Shown: piece after piece, positions 21,387-32,400 of the stretch
Layout: the number at the start of each line of letters is the position of its first letter
Numbering within the stretch: position 1 is the first letter of the stretch
Assembly: GCA_008690995.1 (NCBI GenBank)
Contig: VRMN01000012.1
Coordinates: 124,001-188,000, forward strand
From: Porphyridium purpureum
Taxonomy: Eukaryota; Rhodophyta; Bangiophyceae; Porphyridiales; Porphyridiaceae
Reading direction: 5' to 3'
Length of the DNA: 64,000 nucleotides
The notes under the pieces: generated by a model
What the model was told of the DNA's origin: nothing
What the model saw: the letters and a program-made list of their open reading frames with translations, nothing else
Databases searched by the model: none
Program-made: the position numbers and the translations under genes

Positions 21387-22067
21387 ATGGTCAAGGTGGT
21401 GATTGTGTCTACGTCTGCGTCCGACTTGAAAGGACACGCCACGGGCTTGTGGATTGAGGAATGCGCGACTCCGTACTACATGTTCAAGGCCAAGGGCTTT
21501 GACGTGGTGCTTGCGAGCACGAGTGGCGGGGCGATTCCGATTGACGCCACAAGTATGGCCGACGCGTTTTTTACGGACGCGTCCAAGCGCTTCCTGCACG
21601 ATGCCGAAGCCATGGGCGCGTTCAGTCACTCAATCAAGGTGTCCACCATTGATTGGGCAGGCGTGGACGCCATCTATATGGCTGGCGGGCACGGCACGTG
21701 CGTGGATTTTGTGCAAAGTACCGAATTGCACGACGCGATCGCCCATATTTACAAAATGGGCAAGATCGTCGCGGCCGATTGCCACGGTCCTATTGCACTG
21801 TGCCATGTCTCCAAGCCAGACGGCACGCCGCTGCTTCAAGGCGTCACAGCGACAGGATTTGCAGACTCTGAAGAAGTTGCGGTGCAACTGGACAAAATCG
21901 TGCCGTACATGCTCGAGGCCAAGATGAAGGAGCTCGGCGCCAAGTACGAAAAGGCCGACGACTGGAACCCCAAGGTTTGCGTGGATGGCAAGATCGTTAC
22001 AGGCCAGAACCCGCAGTCGTCTGAGGTGTGCGCTGAAGCTGTGATCCAGCTCCTCGCTTCTGCGTAA
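21387..22067 (+). CDS. Hsp31-like DJ-1/PfpI family protein (putative glyoxalase III / chaperone)
   Basis: 226 residues covering one complete DJ-1/PfpI domain. The nucleophile elbow is AADCHGPIALC with Cys132-His133, and the conserved acid is Glu24 in TGLWIEE. MAGGHGTCVDF (98-108) is the glycine-rich loop. The long insert around 50-85, the GHGT(x)xD motif and the ending DGKIVTGQNPQSS match the Hsp31 branch (yeast Hsp31, glutathione-independent glyoxalase) better than human DJ-1. Members convert methylglyoxal to lactate and act in oxidative-stress protection. No targeting peptide is seen, so it is probably cytosolic. It is convergent with the SET-domain gene, 156 bases away. Confidence 0.88.
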   Translation: MVKVVIVSTSASDLKGHATGLWIEECATPYYMFKAKGFDVVLASTSGGAIPIDATSMADAFFTDASKRFLHDAEAMGAFSHSIKVSTIDWAGVDAIYMAGGHGTCVDFVQSTELHDAIAHIYKMGKIVAADCHGPIALCHVSKPDGTPLLQGVTATGFADSEEVAVQLDKIVPYMLEAKMKELGAKYEKADDWNPKVCVDGKIVTGQNPQSSEVCAEAVIQLLASA

Positions 22068-22223
22068 CCAAGACGCCATGGGAAAGACTCGAAGACGTTG
22101 ACAAGGTAGAAACAAGAGAACGGCAGATGAAAGGAACACAATATAATGTACCTTTTTATACTTTGTTTCAGGTGCAACAGTGCAAGTATCTTATTCCTCT
22201 AAACGCTTGCCGCCGGCGGCGCC

Positions 22224-23426
22224 TCAATCGACACGAGAGCAATCCATGCCTTCTGCAAGCTGGATGTTTGCCGCTATGAACGACGGGTTAAGATACTTGA
22301 GCAAAGAGGCGCACGTGTCGTAAGGGTTGCGTTGCACCACGAATCCAAACTGCATGAGTAATAATCCGTTATGTTTTTCACCGTAGCTGCCGTAGATTTG
22401 GTCGCCCGGACGCAAAGCTTGGGCTTGCTCGTACAGAAAGCGTGCGCCACCGGAAGAAAACGTGGCCTGCGAGCCGCGCACGGGGTCATGATTGACAAAC
22501 TCGAGGCCTGGCACCATCCGGATTCCACGTTGGCCGCCCCAGGAACGCGACTTGATCAACGCGACAGTCCGCACGAACTCGCGCGAATCCAAGGCGAGCG
22601 CCTGGGCGATGCGCAAATAATATTTCTGGTCGTCGCGCAGCCTGTTACGTATGAGCGTGGAAAATGTCGCAGCCACGCGGTCTGCATCCCAGCACAGTGC
22701 CATGGTGCATTCGCGCGGAAGCATTGCGAGCTCGGGGTACCAGAAGCGGGCAGTGTTAGCACGATGAATCATCACAAACAGAGCCAACACAGCCTTTTCG
22801 TTGCGGTCAGCCTTTTTCTTGCGCAGCTTGTCGAGACTTTCGGCTGCATCGGCATTGGTGGTCAAGCCACTGTCCTCATCGGCGTCCTCATCGTACCCCA
22901 TCACGCGCACAAACTGTCGCACACTGATCTTCCTAGCCGCAGAATTTCTCTCCGCGCGGTCAAGCCGATGCAGATCTGCCACAATCTCGGCGAGTGCGCC
23001 GCGACTCGACAGAACAAGATGCTCGGGCGCCTCGACCAGCGCATCGCCTTTCGTGATCGACCCGGTGGCCACGTATCCAAAATTCGCATTGTCTGCGTCC
23101 ATCGCAACGAGCGAAATGTTGGGGTGCATACGCCCGCCATTGGCCAAAAACCATTCCTGAAACTCACCAACGGCCTCTGCGCGTGACACGGCGCGTGTCG
23201 TCGGCACGATCGGGATTCCAAGGATCCCGCTCACCGATCGACTCGAAAGGACCACCTCCCGCTGCGCTTGAACCACGCTTCCGCGCGATGAAGATAAGGA
23301 CGCGACAAACAGAAGCACCGGGATCCACACTAGTCCTGACAGCAGCAGGAGCAGACACGAAGCGCCCGCGTGTGGCGCCTGTGAGAGCCACACGCGCGTA
23401 GACTGCAACGCGCCCGACAACTTCAT
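22224..23426 (-). CDS. Membrane-anchored SET-domain protein lysine methyltransferase (LSMT/SETD3-like)
   Basis: 400 residues from ATG 23,426. A hydrophobic segment at 24-45 looks like a signal anchor or part of a bipartite targeting sequence. The split SET domain starts with NFGYVATGSITKGDALVEAP (115-134), followed by a helical insert with an acidic patch (DEDADED, 179-185). It ends with VPGLEFVNHDP (305-315), the NH motif of the AdoMet site, and YGSYGEKHNGLLLMQFGFV (345-363), the catalytic Tyr and pseudoknot. This order is typical of the Rubisco LSMT/SETD3/SETD6 class, which methylates non-histone proteins. The C-terminal substrate-binding domain of Rubisco LSMT is very short or absent, so the substrate is open. 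Confidence 0.87.
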   Translation of the reverse strand: MKLSGALQSTRVWLSQAPHAGASCLLLLLSGLVWIPVLLFVASLSSSRGSVVQAQREVVLSSRSVSGILGIPIVPTTRAVSRAEAVGEFQEWFLANGGRMHPNISLVAMDADNANFGYVATGSITKGDALVEAPEHLVLSSRGALAEIVADLHRLDRAERNSAARKISVRQFVRVMGYDEDADEDSGLTTNADAAESLDKLRKKKADRNEKAVLALFVMIHRANTARFWYPELAMLPRECTMALCWDADRVAATFSTLIRNRLRDDQKYYLRIAQALALDSREFVRTVALIKSRSWGGQRGIRMVPGLEFVNHDPVRGSQATFSSGGARFLYEQAQALRPGDQIYGSYGEKHNGLLLMQFGFVVQRNPYDTCASLLKYLNPSFIAANIQLAEGMDCSRVD

Positions 23427-23710
23427 CGCATCCCGCGACGTCGTAGCTACTCCACTTCCGACGCAAAGAAACAATGGCTTTACTTGAAAGCGAGTCAGAC
23501 GGCCATGTCGGGAGCTGGCGCCCAGCGATTGGCCAGGAAAATCACAGTCTCATCGCAGCGAATATCCAGGCAGTGATCTTAGCGGCCAAGGCAAGTTCAT
23601 GGCCACCAGGAACAAGCGAAAACGTCAGCTCGTGCTGTGCGTTTCGACCTCGAGTGGGAGTTCTGAATGTGCTGAGGCCTTTTGCATCAGGCTTCTTTTT
23701 TTCCTCGTCG

Positions 23711-24901
23711 TCAATCTTCTTCAGAAAGCCATTCATTCAAATCCTCCAGCAAGAGACGGCGAATGTGTGCGAGGCTTAGGCGACCGAGATTCAGCACAAG
23801 TGTGCTCTCAATTTCAGCAGCTTTCTGAAGAGCATTGTAATATAAATCATCCTTTTGTTCCAACAGCACGGGCAATTTGGTTCCGAGCACCATCATCAGG
23901 TACATCAGCGCCGTGGCTGTGCCGCACTCAACTTCAGCGCCTCGATTGATGTCCGCGCCGCACTGGACAAGCAGCTCAAAAACATGCTTCCACCCCCAGC
24001 AAGAGATGGTGCCATATTGATTGTCGTGGAGAGCAAGCAAGAAAGAGGTAGACCAAACGTCGAGCGGTGCCCGACCATAGACGTCTTGCCCATTCACAAG
24101 GACTCCATGGCGGACAAGTAAATGCATTATGCCCAACCTGCACTCGTCCAAGAGAGTGGGCATTGGATACCACATATATCCAAGGACTTTATGCAGCGCG
24201 TTTGAACCGTCATGTGCTTTCGACAAGACACAAGCGCCGTGCCTAAGGAGGATACCAACACAGTGATTATTTATCTCAGCAGCCGCGTAAAGCAGAGCGG
24301 TCATCCCTCTTTCGTCAGCTGCATTCACTTGTGCTCCATGTTGTATCAGCAAGAGAACAATGAAGGGGCAGTAGTCTTCGGATGCAATAGCTGACATCAA
24401 CGCCGTAAATCCGCGGTTGCATTGTGCATTCGCATCGGCGCCCAACTCCAACAGCACGGAGACAAACCTCTCTTTCGAATAGTAAGCTGCCTCATGTAGG
24501 TAACTCCAACCACCGGGACTCCGTGCATTGACATCAAATCCGTGGGCCGCCAGCAAGCGTAAGCAGGTTCCAGCTCCGATGCGCTGTTCATTTATCTGAT
24601 TGATCCATGAGAAATGCTGTGTCGCCCTCAAATCCACGCCGTGTTCAAGCAGCGCGCGAAGGCTCTCGTCATGACCCTCGATCACGGAATACATCCAAGC
24701 AGTCCGCGCAGATTTATCTTCCGCGTTTACATCCGCGCCGTGCGAGAGCAACAGCTGCACGCAGCTCCAGCTCCCACTCCGAGCCGCGCATATCAACGGA
24801 GTCGCATCTTCAGAATTGCGCTCATCAACAAACGCGCCGAGCTGCAGCAACCGCGCGACCTCACTTTCGTCGCCACCCGACGCCGCGTCACAGAGAAGCA
24901 T
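23711..24901 (-). CDS. Ankyrin-repeat protein
   Basis: 396 residues from ATG 24,901; the frame is open to 25,018 but only with a GTG start. About eight ankyrin repeats cover residues 1-300, with clear units such as EDATPLICAARSGSWSCVQLLLSHGADVN, GFTALMSAIAS...LLLIQHGAQVN and GMTALLYAAAE...ILLRHGACV. After residue 340 the repeats give way to a C-terminal helical part ending SLAHIRRLLLEDLNEWLSEED, faintly like a SOCS-box helix. There are no membrane segments or enzymatic domains. Ankyrin repeats mediate protein binding; the partner is unknown. It is on the same strand as the SET gene with 284 bases between them, but co-transcription is not implied. Confidence 0.9.
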   Translation of the reverse strand: MLLCDAASGGDESEVARLLQLGAFVDERNSEDATPLICAARSGSWSCVQLLLSHGADVNAEDKSARTAWMYSVIEGHDESLRALLEHGVDLRATQHFSWINQINEQRIGAGTCLRLLAAHGFDVNARSPGGWSYLHEAAYYSKERFVSVLLELGADANAQCNRGFTALMSAIASEDYCPFIVLLLIQHGAQVNAADERGMTALLYAAAEINNHCVGILLRHGACVLSKAHDGSNALHKVLGYMWYPMPTLLDECRLGIMHLLVRHGVLVNGQDVYGRAPLDVWSTSFLLALHDNQYGTISCWGWKHVFELLVQCGADINRGAEVECGTATALMYLMMVLGTKLPVLLEQKDDLYYNALQKAAEIESTLVLNLGRLSLAHIRRLLLEDLNEWLSEED

Positions 24902-25569
24902 CTCCCTGCGCTGCACGCGACAACGGAATCTTCGGGCGAACAGCAACCGCACGCAATCGCTAGTGGAGCGACGGAACGTTCCTGTTCGGCGTGCTTGAGT
25001 TGGGTTACCAACGGACACCGAAAACGGAGAAACTTGCGTTTGAGAACGTCGAACCTTGTTGGGAATTCTCCTCCTCCCCCCTCGTGCTCTCTCTCCACTC
25101 GAACTCGTTTATCTCTTCCACCAAAACGACTGCTTGCGCACCTTTACTTCCTGCCGAAAGAACCAGCGACCTCAGATTGCTTTGCGTCTTGCGCAAGCTC
25201 CAGTTTTCTAACAATTCAAACACAGCGTTCGCGCGTGCGCTCCGGCCGAGCGGCTGCAACGGACACCGAGCGTGTGAGTACAGCACGGACTGTACGTGGC
25301 CTTTTTCACGGGCCATTGTGCTCGACCTAGAGCCGAACCTTTCGGGGGGCAACACGACAGGATCGGCCGACTGTCCAGCCAGTGAAACTCAATGAAACAC
25401 ACCCGTCCTTTTTTGACAATGCCAGACAAAAATGACACTCATAGAGCAAAAGAATACAAGGTCGACCGTGCGGTGGCCGTTGCAAGCGTCCAAACGAATA
25501 AAATCATTACAAGCAAACACACATTCCAAGCTTCACAAAGCGCGGAATAGGGCTCGGGGCGGGGGAAAA
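24902..25569. other. Upstream region of the ankyrin gene; edge of the mobile-element block
   Basis: No gene is supported. From about 25,400 base composition shifts towards A+T, marking the start of transposon-derived DNA. Confidence 0.5.
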
Positions 25570-26597
25570 TCACGGGCACGACGCTAAGCTTCAGCGGGCG
25601 AGAGCAGGGCATAAGTATTGCTTTGGTGGCTGAGGGTCACTCTTGGCAGGTGATCGCGGACCAGCTGGAAGGACCTCGCTCAGGAACGGTACTGCAGAAC
25701 TAGTTGAAATGTCCGGAAAAGTACGGCAAACGGGGACTCAATCAGAAAGCTAGAAAAATAAAACCTTGCCTGCGCCGAATAATTGAGAATGTCCTGAAAA
25801 CAAAGCCATTTTCTACTGCAAGCCAGGTGCCCGCAGGCATCTTGTCAGCAGGTGATAAGCCAGGCTCAGTGCAAACGGTCCGATTTGTCATTCAAAATGA
25901 GCACACATGGAAGGAGTGCAAGAGAACGCCGCATTTGCAGGATCGCCATCGGCAGACATGTGTGAAGTTTGTGCTTGATCACCGCTGGAAACGCGAAGAA
26001 TGGCGAGATGTCGTGTTTCCAGATGAGAAGAAGTGGACTTTGCACGGTCCTGATGGCTTTAAAACTCTGTTTTGCGGGTCTGGAGGATGAACCAGCTGTT
26101 TGTTCGAATCGTGTTTGTGGTGGACACAGCTTAACTGTCTGGAGAGAAATAAACGGTGACGGAGCGCTTACTCTTTGGTCCATAAAAAAAGCGATTCGGG
26201 CCGTCAGACTGCCGCAGAATACGTGGAAATGTTGAACAGGTCTCGAGTATTTGTGAAGGCTAAATGAAGGATTTTATGCTTCAAATTCATGCAAGACGGG
26301 GCTGCTTCGCACAGCGCCAAGATCACGATGGACTGGTTGCATCGCAATAGCGTGAAGACTCTGGATTGGTCCACGCTTTTACAACATACAAATCTAATTG
26401 AGAATGTACGGGTCCATTTGACACGCCAGGTTTACGGTAGATGCAAGCATTATTACTCTAATTTGAAAGAGCTACAAGAGGCAGTCGAGGATGCGTGGGA
26501 GAAAATGGACGATTCCTACGTCAGAGACCTGTGTGACAGCATGTCAAAGAGGCTGGTTGAAGTGGCCTTGGCGCAAGGAACGAAGCGCCGCTTCTAG
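25570..26597 (+). pseudogene. Decayed Tc1/mariner transposase
   Basis: Remains of a Tc1-type transposase in at least three disconnected open stretches. An N-terminal helix-turn-helix (SGREQGISIALVAEGHSWQVIADQLEGPRSGTV, in the frame ending at an in-frame TAG at 25,701) is followed by 25,704-26,090 with HRQTCVKFVLDH and VVFPDEKKWTLHGPDG, where the first catalytic Asp is kept but the usual Ser before it is Pro. Then 26,289-26,597 has MQDGAASHSAK (second Asp) and LIENVRVHL (Glu). Frame changes and stops mean it cannot make transposase. It is clearly a different lineage from the two Tc1 copies at 27,521 and 35,854. Terminal repeats were not found. Confidence 0.85.
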
Positions 26598-27520
26598 AAC
26601 CTGATTTCTTCGTTCAATCTTCTAGATAATGCATTGCGCCGTTTCTGACTTTAATAGGTTGTCACTTTTTTTTGGCTTTAACTGGTCGACCTTCAACAAC
26701 TTCGGACAAGATTTACCATTATTCTCTTAAACGGTACGAATTACGTGTGTTTTTGATTAACTGTCACTTGCTTTACTATTAGAAAGCGGTCAACACAACC
26801 AGAAACGGGCGAAGCTTGTCAAGCTTAACCAAAACATAATTAAAATAGCAGAGCTATACCGAATATGTTTCAGTCCACGGCAAGACACACTGTTTTACTA
26901 TTTATAAGTTTTACGACTTTGCCGGATCTGGTGGTCACGGACTCGGAGAAGTTGAGTTCGCCCAAGAACAATAGGAGACCTGTTGCTGCCACGGCTAAGG
27001 CGATGGCGAGAGCTTTCGGCTTTAATTGCTGCAATCTTGCAATTGCTGAAATGGGTGCGCGAAAGGACAGTGTGTCCACTTGAGACTTAAACTTGCACAA
27101 TTGGAAAACACAAGCAAACATTCTCCCTTGCGACCAAGCTCGCAGCATTTTCTGCTTCCTTGATGCACTGTTCTAACGATGAGCACGGATCCATCAAGTG
27201 GAAGCTCAAGGTTGCAAGGTTCCGACAAAGTGGCCCTTAGAAAACGAGTGCGCTGTTTTCGACATCTTTCCTGAACTCGAACGCCCGCTTGTCAATGCAG
27301 CCTTGGCGCGTAAGTCTATACTGGTCCAGGAGAAACCATTCTGAAACACTTTTGGTGTCCCAGTAAAGCTTTGTCCATGTTTTGGCCAATCTTGGCAAAA
27401 TGTTTCAACTTCTGGTTGTTCTTGTCGTTTTTTGGCTGTATTCGGCCGTTTCTGTCGTTTACCCAACTCCTTTGTTATCGAAAATGTTTTTAAGAAAAGT
27501 TAATCAAGTCAAAAGAAGTA
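26598..27520. other. Region between the decayed Tc1 copy and Tc1 element A
   Basis: A+T-rich sequence with short ORFs on both strands and no recognisable gene. It may be further transposon debris. Confidence 0.45.
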
Positions 27521-29065
27521 CAGTCCTGGCCAAGATGTTTGCAACACTCTCAGAAAATGTGAAATTCGTGTAAAAGTGAAGAATTTTGATAGACAAGGGT
27601 GTGTTCTGAGCACGCCAATCGATCGCGCGTCCCTCGAAACACTAGGAATCGTCCAACCGGGAGGGAAAGGCAAGGAAAGAGCGGGTGGGCAATGGAGACG
27701 GCAAAAAGGAGGGATTCGGCGGGGGACGCGAGTTTTGGAACGTAAGAAAGAAACACGAAAATCAAGAAGGATGAGACTTTAGTACTTGGTGTGGTGGCCG
27801 CGCGCGTCTAGTACAGCTTGAAGACGGCGAGGCATGGACTCCAAGAGTGGAACTACGTACTTTTGGGCATCGGTCGCCCACGCTGCAAGGACGGCAGCCT
27901 TAAGTTCTGCGACGCGTGCGAACTGGCGGCCTTTTCGGTAAACCACGCGCGACAAGACACCCCAAATGTTTTCAATTGGGTTAAGGTCCGGAGACCTTGC
28001 AGGCCACGGCAGCACAGTGACGCCGAGTGCGTCGAGCCACGCCTCCGTCGAGTTGGCCGTATGTGCCGGGGCATTGTCTTGCTGGAAAGTGAAATTGAAG
28101 TCATGCATTTCCAGGCCGAACGGAAGCAAGGCTTCCAGCAAGACTTGTTGATACTTCACGGCATTCAAGCCACCCTCGACGAAGACGGCCATTGTTAGGC
28201 CGCGCAGGGACATACCGGCCCACATGTGAACCTTGCCACCTCCAGAGTGCTGGCGCCTGGCGTACGAACTTGACTTGGCGCGACAGTCGACCCATCGCTG
28301 CGAGGAGCCGAATGGGCCATCGCAGCTCCAAATCTTCTCGTCTGAAAAGACCACTTGATGCCAGAAAGCCATTGGTTTCGCAATGAATGCGGTGGCAAAC
28401 GCCAATCGCTTCCTGATGTTGTCAGACGACAGCAAAGGTTTCCGCGAGACTCGCTTGTAGCGAAGAAAGCCTGCTGCTTGAAGCGTCCGACGCACTGTCC
28501 TGGCCGAGCACTGCAAGTGCAGCTCGTGAACCACCTGTCCGGACGTCAGTGCATCAACAGATACGGCGCGAATGATGCGGCGTTCCGATTTGCGACTCAA
28601 AAGCCGTTTCGGACCTGGCTTCTTGCGGACAATTCGGCGCCCCCTTGACGCCAGATAACGGCTCACAGTTGCATAGGACGGTCGCGAGCGATCTGGGCGA
28701 GGCTTCAGAGCCTTCGCAATGGCTCGCACCGACAGATCCTGGCCCGCAAGGGCGTCGATCTGCCCTTTTTTGTGTTCCGACAGCCACGGTGCCATCGTTC
28801 GGCCGTTGCGCGCTCAATTTCGATCTGGAGACTCTCCACTTGCGCACGAGGAGATGGATCAGCGAGCGAAGATTCTTTGAGCACCTTCTGATGGTCTGGG
28901 GAAAACAAAAACGCGCGCGCCGCGCCTTGCTTCATCGTCATGCTCGATGTTAACAATGTTAAAAAAAGAGATAAAATAAGTTTTCCATTAAAATGGGCTA
29001 TTTCACTATAAGATCGAATTTTTTGGACCAAAATGCAGGTGTTGCAAACATCTTGGCCAGGACTG
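27521..29065 (-). mobile_element. Tc1-type transposon A, apparently whole
   Basis: 1,545 bases bounded by perfect 27-base inverted repeats that begin CAGTCCTGGCCAAGATGTTT (27,521-27,547 and the complement of 29,039-29,065). TA lies immediately outside both ends (27,519-27,520 and 29,066-29,067), the Tc1/mariner target duplication. Inside is one intact transposase ORF on the minus strand. Length, ends and ORF all fit a complete element. It lies at or within the edge of the 5' LTR of retroelement relic 1. Confidence 0.95.
27779..28795 (-). CDS. Tc1-type DD34E transposase (element A)
   Basis: 338 residues with no stop or frame break. The N-terminal part (1-60) is a helix-turn-helix (KGQIDALAGQDLSVRAIAKAL) followed by RKKPGPKR, and a second winged HTH occupies about 65-120 (LTSGQVVHELHLQCSARTVRRTLQAAGF). 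The catalytic core has FSDEK (Asp152), FQQDNAPAH (Asp240) and SPDLNPIENIWG (Glu275), with 34 residues between the last two, the DD34E signature of Tc1. The end MPRRLQAVLDARGHHTKY is shared with transposase B. The enzyme would cut and paste the surrounding element at TA sites. All catalytic residues are present. Confidence 0.96.
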   Translation of the reverse strand: MAPWLSEHKKGQIDALAGQDLSVRAIAKALKPRPDRSRPSYATVSRYLASRGRRIVRKKPGPKRLLSRKSERRIIRAVSVDALTSGQVVHELHLQCSARTVRRTLQAAGFLRYKRVSRKPLLSSDNIRKRLAFATAFIAKPMAFWHQVVFSDEKIWSCDGPFGSSQRWVDCRAKSSSYARRQHSGGGKVHMWAGMSLRGLTMAVFVEGGLNAVKYQQVLLEALLPFGLEMHDFNFTFQQDNAPAHTANSTEAWLDALGVTVLPWPARSPDLNPIENIWGVLSRVVYRKGRQFARVAELKAAVLAAWATDAQKYVVPLLESMPRRLQAVLDARGHHTKY

Positions 29066-29069
29066 TATA

Positions 29070-29456
29070 AAGGTTTATTGAATATTCCATGTTTTCCGCA
29101 CAGGGTGGCCTAGTAAAATTTCAGAGCAACTCGTCATTGGTAGCGAGGCCGGTCATTGGGATGAGGCGCCGCCTCACAATGCTTGAGGGGTTGTGATTGA
29201 AGCGCACGACGCAGCTTTTGAGTTCAGAGGGCTTTTACGAGCCGGAGAGCGTCTACATGTTGAATCATCTTCCGAGTTCTCAGAGTTGCTCAATCCAAAA
29301 TGAAAGTTGCGAACAATTAAACGAAAGGAATTTGTCCCAGAAGTACCCTACGCGAAGTAGCATACCGTGCAGTGCCTACGAGTTGAAAATCTCTGCGCAC
29401 AAATGGTCAGGCTCAGCTCCTTCATTCGTCGAGATCGAGAGTACAGAACCGAATGT
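29070..29456 (+). repeat. Left LTR of relic 1 (diverged)
   Basis: It aligns with 33,950-34,333 through shared blocks such as GCGAGGCCGGTC, GAGGGCTTTTACGAGCC, CTCAATCCAAAATGAAA, GTCAGGCTCAGCTC and ACAGAACCGAAT. Similarity stops just after the last block in both copies, which sets the inner and outer limits. The left limit is within a few bases of Tc1 element A. Confidence 0.7.
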
Positions 29457-32400
29457 TTAGGTACTTATGAGTGCACCTAAATCCGTGAGAGATTGGAAGA
29501 ATGCTAAACAATGTGCACAACACGCACTCGCGAGCGCGTGTACGGACGGGAAGTCGTGAAGGAGGTGACTACTTTGGGAATGACCAGCAGCAAGCCACGT
29601 CTGTCTCTCGAAACATCCACACGTACCCGTGAAGAATACTTTGAGAAACACTGGAAGTCGTGCAAGGGTGCAATACAACGAATTTCACGAAGTCCAACAT
29701 TCTCTGTCGAGGAATCAGATGCGGTCAGAATTCACCTGAGCATTTGAGGGTTCAATGCTACATGAGATGTTGCTGGTTGAATTACACATGATTGCCCTAT
29801 AAGTTGAAGGGCACCAAGCGCTCGTCATCAGGCCACGAGAACAATATTGTGGTGTTCTCGTGCGCATCTGTGAAAACCCTGTGGCATCTCGAAACGGAAT
29901 GGCTGCGCAGTCGTCGGGAAGCGAGTCCTTGTTAGCCAAAATGGTAGAAAACTGCCAAATGTTTTGACGGAACCAGCGAGGCTGACTTATTTGGCGTGAC
30001 AACGAAGTTTCAATTGTCGTGTGAAACGGCTCATGTAGATGAAGTGGTAGCACGGTGCGTTATCAACTCTGTCCTGCGAGGACTGGCCCGCTCGCATTTC
30101 CTCAAGCACAGCGCCGTGTACTGCATCGTTGAAGATGCTTTTCGGGATTTGCGCCTGCATTTCGTCGTCGCGGATGTGCTACATACGTTGTTGATGGAGT
30201 GGTCAAACTTGTCGCTCTCGTCCGTGCGCATGAAATATCCAAGAGCTTTTGAGCATCAAGCCCGGGACCGCCTTTTCACTCACGCAATTCAATTGAAGGC
30301 TCAACTTCCAAAGGAAATGCAGTCTGACTTCAATTTGCTACTTGCCGTCAAACGCGCTGTGTTAGGAGATCTATTTGAGAAAGCTCTACAACACAATCCG
30401 CCGGAAACCGCAGCAGCAGCGCCGCTTAATAGGCTGGTTCGGCCCTCACACCGCGCTCTTCCCCCTCAACCCCGCCGAGAAGGAACCTTACCCCTATCAC
30501 TGGCCCGGTCGGTCCTCCTCTTTTTCTCTTGTGTGGTTGCCGTCTACGGCGACCTTTTTTACGAATTCTAGCCTACCCATACTGTACCTTTTATGAACCC
30601 TACGCATAACCACAGGGCCTGGTTAGAAACAGGGTCTTGTGGGTACGGAGGGTGTATAGTGGAGAGTGTGGGTAGAGGGGTACAGTGGATGAGGTCAATC
30701 ATGACAGAAGCCATTTAGCGACTCAAAGTTTCGGCATATCACGAAGGAGAGGCAGTCACTTTTTGGGCGTGAAAGCAATTTGAGAGCCGAAAGAATAGGA
30801 AGGGACAAAATGGGTCCAATAATAACGTACAAAATGTGTCGAAGCGTGATTCATGTATGCAGGCGGTATCCCCCAGCATGCGTATCGACAGACGTATGAT
30901 TTGCTGAGCTAGGTTTGATCGAAGGCTTGATGCAGGATGAAGCGACTCCTGTGCTCGTGCCATCCGCAGTGCTGGCCAAGTCTTCGCAGTCAGTGACAGA
31001 GTGGCAACAGAATTACTTCATGTTTGGTGATGCTCTGTGTCTTGATGAAGATGAAACAACGATTGATTTCGCGACTTCCTTTACGCCAGCTCTGGGTGTG
31101 CCAGGCCACAGAAAAACTAATCGACTCTGCGTCGATACCGAAGTTCCATTTTCTATCGTCGGCATGCGTTCCTAGCGAGGGTATCGTTCCCGTCACGCCG
31201 TTCGGTTGACACCTGGACGTCCTGTGCCATTGAAGTTCGGCACAAGCGTACAGCCTTCTCTCGGTGTGGTCAACGTGCAAGTGCCAATCAGCGGGAGTCA
31301 GTACTTTGAGTATACGACACACGTCGTCCAGGACCCATCGGACAAGCCTCTTCCATTTCTTTTAGGAAACGATGTCCTACGGAATGCAACACTTCATTTG
31401 GGCGATCGACTGCCAGGGACCCTGCATAGTGTTGGCAAATGTTGAGTAGAAAGCAAGGAGGGTCATCTCACCAAGGAAAGGATACCTGCAGCTCGTAAAG
31501 GAAGCAGACTTGAAGGCGATCGCAACATTGCTTGGCTACGCATAATTATCGCCCGAAGCTTGCAAGTTTCGCGGAGAGAAGCCGTAGCGGCCTGCAGTGA
31601 GCACGTGATTTCCGGAAGAAAGTTTGTTCAATGAGACCGTCTTCATGGGTGCATGCCATTTTGGAGAGAGACCGGTGCTGCAGATGGCGTGCAGGGACAC
31701 AGGATACACGGTGGCTCGGTTTCTCGTATCCAAAAGGGCAAAGGATAACAATACGGATTTCTTGGAAGGCAGGGTGTGTCAAACAAGCGGTTTACCATCC
31801 ATTGCGCGCGCAGATGTGGCACAGAATTTGTCAATGTAGACTGGTCCACAAAATGTCTGAGCACGGAGGTAAGCCTAGAGAATAATGGTGTGGGAGCGCC
31901 ATTGCATGTGGGAAGAGGAGGAAACGTACATGGACCATTAAAACGCATTTGGACAAATAATCCATTCCGAAAGTGATATTAACCCCGACTTGGCCTCAGC
32001 TGTGGCGCAGAAAGTCATGAATGATTGCATGAATCCTGTAGGCCTCGTGCTAACCCTCCTACTTTTTGGATGCACGCATCGAACGCTGTTAGGCACCAAT
32101 TTCATGTGGTCGCTGGACCAAAGAGCGCGCCTGTTGCTGATAAAAGCAGCAAGCGCAGAATATGAGCTCTTGGTGGTGCAAGAGAGGCTGAACCGTGCCT
32201 TATCATCCAAGTGTCCGACTGAGTCGCTGCTCCAGTTAGGAGACAATGTCAAGGTCTATCGCCACACACGCAAGCTCTGGGAGGGTCCGCTCAAACTCTC
32301 AGCGGTCGACTAGGACACGAACATGGCAACCGTGCAATTGTCGGCCGGGACCTATCAAAATTTCAGTGCTGCGGTCAAAAGACCATTTCGAAAGCGCGCA